Of a stretch of DNA of 10,810 bases, positions 1-4,931 are shown piece by piece. Position numbers and translations under genes: made by a program. The stretch is from Nitrospinota bacterium. GTDB lineage: Bacteria; Nitrospinota; Nitrospinia; Nitrospinales; VA-1. The stretch is from NCBI GenBank assembly GCA_002731985.1, contig PCCT01000089.1:1-10810 (forward strand), read 5' to 3'. How positions within the stretch are numbered: position 1 is the first letter of the stretch; the number at the start of each line of letters is the position of its first letter. The notes beneath the pieces are model-generated. The model had not been told where the DNA came from and did not search any database. It saw nothing but the letters and a program-made list of their open reading frames with translations.

Positions 1-1
1 C

Positions 2-2068
2 AAAGCAGGTCATATCGTAAGTACTGAGTATGTTCGGTATCGATGGTGGGTTGACGTGGATATGGGTCTTGTTTTCTGGCATGACCATGCGTTCGGCGCG
101 ACCACCTGGCCGCACGGTGGTATCGGTTCTACAATTGTTGAGCCTTGGGGTTCTACGTATCATGATCCCACGACTGGCAAGCAGATCCGCAGTGGTGTTG
201 TAGCTGACATCCACGGAACAGAACCATTTGCTTATGGTCGAAATGGTAGTTTCCGTGAATTGGTAGCTCAACTTCACGATACCGTTCCGCATACAGCACA
301 GCTCGTTACCGAAGGGAACCCTCCGGGACTCTCTCGTGAGAATGCTATTGCGGCAGGTCAGTCCATTTCCTTTCAGATGCCTAAGACCATGCAGATGGTT
401 GCCTTTCCGCATCTGAACGGTGGAACGCATACAACGGGTGGCGGATTCAACTTCCGTGCGGCTTCGCTTTCCGCAAGGTTGTTAAGCAACTCTGATGCTT
501 CCAAAATGTTCAGTAGTAAAGTTCATGGAGATCCGTCAACACCAATGTTGCGTGCTTATCTCGGTGATAGCATTGTGTTTCGTATTCTTCATGGGATGAT
601 GAATGAAACACACACCTTTGTTGTTTCCGGTCACGGGTATCGTCCCGAGCGTTATGACCGCGACTCCAGAGTGACAAATGCTTTGCACATCGGTATCGCA
701 GAGCGCTATGACCTGGCCACCACGGCAGGTGGATATCAGCAGATGGCAGGTGACTATATGTATTACGATGGTCGTACCTCTCACCTGTCTGAAGGTAGTT
801 GGGGTATCATCCGTGTTCATGACAAACTGCAAAAGGATCTCAAAGTTCTTCCCGGAAACGAGAAGCCTAAGAAGTCCTCCACACAGCTTTGTCCAAGTGG
901 TGCGCCGGTGAAAAATTTCAGTGTGGTTGCAGTTAACACCAGCTTGAAATTCAATCCAAACACCGAGGATGAAATCGAAGTTGATTTTGAGCGTAAACTC
1001 CAACTGGCTAACGCAGACGCTAAAATTTTCGTCCTAGAAGGCGAAGTGGCTAAAGCCGCGGCCAAAGGACATTCTCCGCATCCGTTGACACTCCGTGCCA
1101 ACATTGGAGAATGTATCAAAATCAAACTGACCAACCGCTTGAAAAAAGGCAATGCCTCGCTTCATGCGAACAACATTGCGTTTGATCCTCTGGACTCTCA
1201 GGGAATCAACGTAGGTAATAATCCTGGTGACCAGACGGTTGCTCCTGGCAAGTCCAAGGTGTATACCTTCTATGCACATCAGGATTACAATATCAATGGA
1301 GCCTTGCTCTGGGATTTTGGTAACTTGACCGGAAACGTTCGAGACGGCCTGTTCGGTGGAATCATCATCGGTCCCAAAGGTTCTATCTACCGTGATCCAG
1401 AAACAGGGAAAGATATCTCCCTGGGTAACTCTTGGAAAGCGGACGTGATCATTGACAAGTCCTATCCGGAAAATCGGAACCTGGAAAACTACCGCGATTT
1501 CGCGCTATATTTTCAGGATGAGGACAACATCCTCGGTACGTCTTTCATGCCTTACCTGCAGAACGTTGCGGGACTCACAGGCGTGAACTACAGACTGGAA
1601 CCGTGGTCCTATCGTGAAGATGAAGGTTGTGAACTGGGTAATATGTTCACAGCCTGTGTCGCCGCGGCTAGTGATCCTGCGACTCCGACTCTGAAGGCAC
1701 ATGCCGGTGATCGTGTCATGATCAATATCTTTGGTGCTCATAATGAGCAGAACCAGATGTTTAATGTAGACGGTCACCAATGGCGTCGCCACTTGAACCA
1801 GGAGAACTCGGATATGATTGATGTAGAAGAGTTCGGCGGTGGCGAATACATCCAGGCCTTTATTAAGGCGGGTGGCACCTACAACAACCCCGGAACTTAC
1901 CTGTGGCTGAACGCGCGTACGCCGTATCAGCAAGCGGGTCAATGGGGTTACTTCAAGGTTCTGCCAGCGGGCGACCGCTCTGTCCTGCCATTGGGTGGAG
2001 CGTCACCGACAGGTGTTAAGTCTGCTTCAAAAGACGCTGGAGACGACGTGTTATCAATGAACCGCTAA
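2..2068 (+). CDS. Giant multicopper oxidase, copy 1 (C-terminal part, 5' end cut by window edge)
   Basis: The reading frame is open to the left edge, so the GTG at 56 is an internal Val codon and not a start. The 688 visible residues align from end to end with residues 952-1638 of the oxidase at 4932-9848, with only three one-residue indels, so the full protein is probably also about 1640 residues. The visible part holds the second type 2/3 copper motif FWHDH (His27 and His29 of the visible part, nt 80-88), then three more cupredoxin-type domains. These carry degenerate copper sites, for example the FDGRTSH-type YDGRTSH stretch where an active domain would have HCHxxxH. The other copper motifs would lie upstream, outside the window, so activity cannot be judged. 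The paired Cys of LCPSGAP and RANIGEC mark the start of the last domain pair. The family is predicted to be exported. It ends 35 nt before a strong terminator. The multicopper oxidase assignment is firm; the substrate is unknown. Confidence 0.93.
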   Translation, partial: KAGHIVSTEYVRYRWWVDVDMGLVFWHDHAFGATTWPHGGIGSTIVEPWGSTYHDPTTGKQIRSGVVADIHGTEPFAYGRNGSFRELVAQLHDTVPHTAQLVTEGNPPGLSRENAIAAGQSISFQMPKTMQMVAFPHLNGGTHTTGGGFNFRAASLSARLLSNSDASKMFSSKVHGDPSTPMLRAYLGDSIVFRILHGMMNETHTFVVSGHGYRPERYDRDSRVTNALHIGIAERYDLATTAGGYQQMAGDYMYYDGRTSHLSEGSWGIIRVHDKLQKDLKVLPGNEKPKKSSTQLCPSGAPVKNFSVVAVNTSLKFNPNTEDEIEVDFERKLQLANADAKIFVLEGEVAKAAAKGHSPHPLTLRANIGECIKIKLTNRLKKGNASLHANNIAFDPLDSQGINVGNNPGDQTVAPGKSKVYTFYAHQDYNINGALLWDFGNLTGNVRDGLFGGIIIGPKGSIYRDPETGKDISLGNSWKADVIIDKSYPENRNLENYRDFALYFQDEDNILGTSFMPYLQNVAGLTGVNYRLEPWSYREDEGCELGNMFTACVAAASDPATPTLKAHAGDRVMINIFGAHNEQNQMFNVDGHQWRRHLNQENSDMIDVEEFGGGEYIQAFIKAGGTYNNPGTYLWLNARTPYQQAGQWGYFKVLPAGDRSVLPLGGASPTGVKSASKDAGDDVLSMNR

Positions 2069-2102
2069 TCGTTCGTTTGATAGCATTTACATTGCATAAT
2101 GG

Positions 2103-2132
2103 CAGGGGAACCTTTCGGGGTTCCCCTGTTTT
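2103..2132 (+). terminator. Intrinsic terminator of oxidase copy 1
   Basis: A perfect 10-bp stem pairs CAGGGGAACC (2103-2112) with GGTTCCCCTG (2119-2128) around a 6-nt loop, and a T-run (2127-2132) follows. It lies 35 nt after the stop codon of the first oxidase gene. Confidence 0.9.
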
Positions 2133-2158
2133 GCGTTTTACTTAAATTGTGGTAGAAT
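2131..2158 (+). promoter_or_regulatory. Possible sigma-70-type promoter for the cupredoxin-like gene
   Basis: TTGCGT (2131-2136) and TAGAAT (2153-2158) are 16 nt apart, just after the terminator of copy 1. A transcript from here would have a 5' leader of roughly 105 nt. The -35 match is poor, so this is only a candidate. The strong terminator upstream does make an independent promoter in this gap likely. Confidence 0.3.
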
Positions 2159-2254
2159 GCGCGCCATCTTAATTCAGACATTGATGGAATTTGCTAGTGC
2201 ATCTATCGTTTGTATTATTTGTTTGAGTGTTTAATGGTTGTTTTTGTTTAATTC

Positions 2255-2262
2255 AAGGAGGG
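2255..2262 (+). promoter_or_regulatory. Strong ribosome binding site
   Basis: AAGGAGGG lies 9 nt before the ATG at 2272. It is a near-consensus Shine-Dalgarno sequence and fixes that start, which is also the start that gives a proper signal peptide. Confidence 0.85.
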
Positions 2263-2271
2263 TATTAGGTA

Positions 2272-3078
2272 ATGAAAAAAGTTTGGATTGCAGTATTAAC
2301 GTTGGTTGTTTCTGTTGCGTTGGCAGGAACAAGTTTTGCCAAGAAGAAGGGCTATAAGGAAGGATCTGCTGGCTCTGGTTCAATCGCAGGTGTGGTCACT
2401 CTTAAAGGGGCGGCTCCAGCACCCATTATGGAGAACTTGGCAAAGGGTAAAAATGTAGAATTTTGCTCCAAGCACGCTGATGCAAAAGACGGAGTTCGAC
2501 CTCGTGTTAAAGTTTCCGCGGCTGGTGGTAAGCTGAAAGACGCTGTAGTTTTCATCGAAAAAATTGACGGTGGTAAACCTTGGGGTGATGGTGGCAAGTT
2601 TGTTTTTGATTTTACCGATTGTGACGTTGTACAGAAAATGGGCGCAGTTCGTAAGCCTACCAAGCCTGAAAGAAAGACTGGTGGAATTGTTAAGGTAAAC
2701 AATAATGACACTGACATTCTGCACAATCCTCATGGTTATTCAGTTGTTGGCGCAAACCGCAAGACCCTGTTCAACAAGCCTCTGCCTAGTAAAGGTGATG
2801 TTGCTGATGTGACCAAGAATCTCGCGCGTTTGAAACAGAAAAAAGACAAGCATTTCTTCTTGCAGTGTGATCAGCATAACTATATGGAAGCAGATGCTCG
2901 TATCGTTTGGAACCCATACTATGCCATTACCGGCGCTGATGGATCTTTCAAGATTGACGGTGTTCCAGCGGGTAAATACAAAGTAACCGCGTGGCAGCCG
3001 TATGTTGGAGAAGTAAGCCAGGAAGTAACTGTTGGTGCTGGCGCGGCTTCTGCTAACTTTGAGCTTGCTGCCAAGTAA
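2272..3078 (+). CDS. Secreted cupredoxin-like protein with carboxypeptidase-regulatory-like domain
   Basis: The 268-residue protein begins with a clear signal peptide (MKK, a hydrophobic stretch, then a probable cut after SFA at residue 23), so it should act in the periplasm or outside the cell. Residues about 36-210 resemble cupredoxin-like secreted proteins. NNNDTDILHNPH (143-154, His151 and His154) precedes CDQHNYM (Cys199, His202, Met205), which matches the C-D-x-H-x-[WY]-M copper-ligand pattern of that family. Residues about 212-267 (YYAITGADGSFKIDGVPAGKY and after) form a small beta-sandwich of the carboxypeptidase-regulatory-like type. Two further Cys (65 and 117) may form a disulfide. 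The gene lies between two terminators, so it is probably transcribed alone. A role as a copper carrier or electron-transfer partner of the flanking oxidases is an inference from copper chemistry and position. No enzyme activity is implied. Confidence 0.8.
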   Translation: MKKVWIAVLTLVVSVALAGTSFAKKKGYKEGSAGSGSIAGVVTLKGAAPAPIMENLAKGKNVEFCSKHADAKDGVRPRVKVSAAGGKLKDAVVFIEKIDGGKPWGDGGKFVFDFTDCDVVQKMGAVRKPTKPERKTGGIVKVNNNDTDILHNPHGYSVVGANRKTLFNKPLPSKGDVADVTKNLARLKQKKDKHFFLQCDQHNYMEADARIVWNPYYAITGADGSFKIDGVPAGKYKVTAWQPYVGEVSQEVTVGAGAASANFELAAK

Positions 3079-3103
3079 GTTCAGTTAAACAGGTTCATTA
3101 GAA

Positions 3104-3142
3104 AGCAGTACTGGAACTATTGTTCTGGTGCTGCTTTTTTTT
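3104..3142 (+). terminator. Intrinsic terminator of the cupredoxin-like gene
   Basis: A 14-bp stem with three G-T wobble pairs (3104-3117 with 3122-3135) has a TATT loop and a run of eight T (3135-3142). It lies 25 nt after the stop codon. On the minus strand the stem is followed by only three T, so any termination of the opposing rubrerythrin-like gene would be weaker. Confidence 0.88.
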
Positions 3143-3214
3143 GTTCTGATTTCAAGAGAAAAAAGTTTCGGAGAGGATGATTTGGAGATTGTGTGGCGGA
3201 TAGAGGGCTTAGTC

Positions 3215-3712
3215 TTATTTGCTTTCGGGGCTTTTTTTGAGGAACTCTTTTCGTAGGAGCTGGATTCTCTCCAGGTGGTCGTGTTCAGCTTTTTGCAGCA
3301 GGACCAGCAAGGTTTTGACTTCAATGTTATTGCACATGTCAATCAGAAGTCCGTAGAACTCACCGGCCACCGTTTCTGCTTCCACCGCAAAATCCAAGGC
3401 TTTCTCTATGCCTTTGACCTTTGTGACATGCTCCATGATTTCTTCGATCGGAGGGAAAATATCAGTCTTGAATTCCTTCTCCATCATGTCTCTGAGTCCC
3501 TGATGGTCCTCCCAGCCGTATACCTGGTCGCCTTTTTTCTCCAGCATTTCCTTAAACTGGACTTCATGGAGAGCTTCTTCCCTGGCCATGACCTGGAGAA
3601 ATTCATTTACGGTGGGGTCATCAACGTGTTTTGATAGTTCCAGGTAGAAAAGTCTGCCATCACGCTCTATCTGGGTGGAAATTTCCAATAACTCTTTGTT
3701 TGATATAACCAT
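3215..3712 (-). CDS. Rubrerythrin/ferritin-like diiron protein
   Basis: This 165-residue cytoplasmic protein has no signal peptide and is predicted to be a four-helix bundle. It has two matching half-sites: Glu16 seven residues before Tyr23 with ExxH at Glu46-His49, and Glu113 seven residues before Tyr120 with ExxH at Glu143-His146. This is the repeated E...ExxH pattern of ferritin-like diiron proteins. It lacks the C-terminal rubredoxin Cys4 iron site of classical rubrerythrin and has only one Cys (127), so it is the short form. Relatives act in peroxide reduction or iron handling, and either would suit a cell oxidising metals, but which applies here is not visible. The gene is on the opposite strand to all others in the window, convergent with the cupredoxin-like gene and divergent from the sigma factor. 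The start has only a weak ribosome site (GGTAGG just upstream). Confidence 0.85.
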   Translation of the reverse strand: MVISNKELLEISTQIERDGRLFYLELSKHVDDPTVNEFLQVMAREEALHEVQFKEMLEKKGDQVYGWEDHQGLRDMMEKEFKTDIFPPIEEIMEHVTKVKGIEKALDFAVEAETVAGEFYGLLIDMCNNIEVKTLLVLLQKAEHDHLERIQLLRKEFLKKSPESK

Positions 3713-3742
3713 AACCTACCAAGTTAGAAGTCGAGTCAAATA

Positions 3743-3748
3743 ATTGTA
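3743..3748 (-). promoter_or_regulatory. Possible -10 box for the rubrerythrin-like gene
   Basis: Read on the minus strand this is TACAAT, about 30 nt upstream of the start codon. No convincing -35 box lies 16-18 nt further upstream, so the call is weak. Confidence 0.22.
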
Positions 3749-3855
3749 CAGGGGTTAGATGCGTGTTGAAGTAGAAGGTTGCATATATTATTTGGCCAAT
3801 AGTAAAAAAAACAAAAATACTACTTTAAATGATCCGGTTTTTTCTTTATTATTCC

Positions 3856-3861
3856 TATAAA
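3856..3861 (+). promoter_or_regulatory. Possible -10 box for the ECF sigma factor gene
   Basis: TATAAA lies in an AT-rich stretch about 55 nt before the likely start of the sigma gene. No good -35 box is visible at the usual distance. The divergent intergenic region 3713-3909 must carry signals for both neighbours, but none can be assigned firmly. Confidence 0.22.
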
Positions 3862-3903
3862 TTCAAAGAATTGTTTTATTCTTAGGTTTAAGCGAAGCTT
3901 TAC

Positions 3904-3918
3904 AAAGGGGTGGTTTTG
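3904..3918 (+). promoter_or_regulatory. Ribosome binding site that favours a TTG start
   Basis: AAAGGGG at 3904-3910 has a workable 5-nt gap to TTG at 3916. The in-frame GTG at 3910 overlaps the last base of this site and so is a poor start. The next residues are the same either way. Confidence 0.55.
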
Positions 3919-4503
3919 GATTTTTTAGTCAAATTCGCTACGAATCTGTCGGATAATAATGGAAGTCTGGACACTTTTAATAAGTACCTCCTTCCTCATG
4001 CGGCAGTAATTTACCGGTCTGCATTTCGTTTATGTGGAACCAGTCAGGGCTCTGAAGACCTGGTCCAGGAAACGTATTACATTGCGTTGAAAAACTTCGA
4101 CCAGTTAAAGGATCGGGGCAAAAGTAAATACTGGCTGTTCGCCATTCTAAGAAACTTGTTTCTCAAAGATATTGAAAAAGGCAAGAATAAGATTGAGATT
4201 GAGTTTGAAGCGGTTTGTGATACCCTCCACAGTAACATCCACCCTGAGAATGAATTTTTAAAAAATGAGGTTAAACAATACATCCAGTCTGCCATGGGCA
4301 AACTAGACGAAAGACTTCGTGAGCCGATCAGGCTTTTTTATTTTGAAGGTTTGTCCTACCAGGACATTTCCGATCAGCTAAATATTCCCATCGGCACGGT
4401 AATGTCCAGAATTGCCAGAGCTAAAGTTTACTTAAAACGCTATCTGGTGCGTTCGGGTGCATCTTCCTTCCCAAACGATGAAAAGCCGGATCAATTTCGG
4501 TAG
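3916..4503 (+). CDS. ECF-type RNA polymerase sigma factor
   Basis: I place the start at TTG 3916 (195 residues). The best ribosome site, AAAGGGG (3904-3910), lies 5 nt before it but would abut the alternative GTG at 3910. Numbering from that GTG, region 2 spans about residues 24-92, with the DLVQETYYIAL core helix (50-60) and a typical WLFAILRN segment (75-82). Region 4 spans about 125-178, with a helix-turn-helix (YQDISDQLNIPIGTVMSR, 150-167) that reads the -35 element. There is no region 1 or 3, as is normal for ECF factors. No anti-sigma factor or membrane partner is encoded on either side, so it may be controlled transcriptionally or by a distant partner. It lies directly upstream of oxidase copy 2 with no terminator seen at its own end, so read-through into the oxidase leader is possible. 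Its regulon is unknown; copy 2 is a natural guess. Confidence 0.9.
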   Translation: MDFLVKFATNLSDNNGSLDTFNKYLLPHAAVIYRSAFRLCGTSQGSEDLVQETYYIALKNFDQLKDRGKSKYWLFAILRNLFLKDIEKGKNKIEIEFEAVCDTLHSNIHPENEFLKNEVKQYIQSAMGKLDERLREPIRLFYFEGLSYQDISDQLNIPIGTVMSRIARAKVYLKRYLVRSGASSFPNDEKPDQFR

Positions 4504-4665
4504 ATTTCGAAGGATCCCTCCCTTTCATTCCATCATTTCCTCCGCTCTAGAATTGTTCTGTTATGCGATGTCAAAATAGGCCTTTCCCCTTTTTTTTAAA
4601 AGCTTTCACTATTTTAAATAAATTTTAATTTAAGGGAATATTTATCCTGCTTTTGTATCTTTAAT

Positions 4666-4721
4666 AGTGCCGCTCCCAGCAGGAGAGGCCCCTGTCGTGG
4701 GGTCCATTACGGGCGGTTGCT
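4666..4721 (+). ncRNA. Candidate structured leader RNA (three-way junction)
   Basis: By hand this GC-rich block folds into a closing stem (AGTGCCG 4666-4672 with CGGTTGCT 4714-4721, one bulged T), hairpin 1 (CTCC 4673-4676 with GGAG 4682-4685, loop CAGCA) and hairpin 2 (GGCCCC 4687-4692 with GGGGTCC 4699-4705, one bulged T). ATTACGGG (4706-4713) is left as junction sequence. A competing pairing exists: TCCTGCT (4645-4651) is perfectly complementary to AGCAGGA (4678-4684) and would break hairpin 1. I do not recognise it as a known riboswitch class. It could also be a chance fold. Confidence 0.35.
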
Positions 4722-4780
4722 TAGTTAACTACTTGAAAGTTAAAGTTTTAAATATTTTGTGGGATTGCATTCGGTCCTTG

Positions 4781-4840
4781 AATCGGATGGTTCTTACGAA
4801 TTAGATAATTAGATAATCGGATGGTTCTTACGAATTAGAT
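4781..4840 (+). repeat. Perfect 26-bp tandem direct repeat, 34-bp period
   Basis: The two units at 4781-4806 and 4815-4840 are identical over 26 nt, from AATCGG to AATTAGAT. The 8-nt spacer (4807-4814) is itself AATTAGAT, a third copy of the unit's last 8 nt. Each unit contains TTC-TTAC-GAA, a short inverted repeat. It could be a pair of binding sites for a regulator, or a recent slippage duplication. Confidence 0.9.
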
Positions 4841-4882
4841 GTTTTTTTCAGGGGGGAAGAAGTTTTTTCCACCAAGTCTTAT

Positions 4883-4911
4883 CCCAAAACTACAGGTTTT
4901 TGGGCTTTTTT
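4883..4911 (+). terminator. Intrinsic terminator just before the oxidase gene (likely attenuator)
   Basis: CCCAAAA (4883-4889) pairs with TTTTGGG (4898-4904) around an 8-nt loop, and six T follow (4906-4911). It ends 20 nt before the ATG at 4932, leaving no room for a promoter that would still transcribe the ribosome site. Transcripts of the oxidase gene must therefore pass through it, as in an attenuator. TTTTGTGGGA (4755-4764) could pair with TCCCAAAA with a 2-nt bulge and act as an antiterminator; that part is inferred. Confidence 0.65.
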
Positions 4912-4918
4912 ATTAACC

Positions 4919-4924
4919 GGAGGG
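4919..4924 (+). promoter_or_regulatory. Ribosome binding site of oxidase copy 2
   Basis: GGAGGG lies 7 nt before ATG 4932 and fixes that start over the later Met codons in the signal peptide. Confidence 0.85.
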
Positions 4925-4931
4925 TGTATTT

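Larger units (their letters stand above)
4504..4931 (+). other. 428-nt intergenic leader of oxidase copy 2
   Basis: This gap has no open reading frame I can support. In order it holds an AT-rich stretch (about 4590-4666, probable promoter region though no clear boxes), a GC-rich foldable block (4666-4721), a perfect 26-bp direct repeat (4781-4840), a purine/pyrimidine-rich stretch that could form a small hairpin (about 4856-4870), an intrinsic terminator (4883-4911) and the ribosome site of the oxidase gene (4919-4924). No terminator for the sigma gene is visible. This layout, with a structured block, then a terminator, then a ribosome site, is typical of an attenuated leader. Confidence 0.6.

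Noticed and set aside
56..58. GTG at 56 as the start of the first oxidase gene
   Set aside because: The frame is open to the left edge and the 18 codons before it match copy 2 (HIVSTE, YRWWVDVD), so this is an internal codon of a longer gene.
3275..3634. Plus-strand frame opposite the rubrerythrin-like gene
   Set aside because: The minus-strand protein has both ExxH half-sites and a coherent helical pattern. The plus frame has no recognisable features.
4632..4660. ECF-type promoter for oxidase copy 2 (GGGAAT ... GTATC)
   Set aside because: It only loosely resembles GGAAC-type ECF promoters, and the similar sequence near 2186-2207 has a different spacing, so there is no support for a shared motif.
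4666..4721. tRNA or a known riboswitch (cobalamin, manganese yybP-ykoY, SAM, c-di-GMP, ZTP, guanidine)
   Set aside because: No cloverleaf with anticodon and T-loop can be drawn, and I do not see the conserved core sequences of these classes.
4781..4840. CRISPR array
   Set aside because: There are only two units, and the 8-nt spacer is itself part of the repeat unit.
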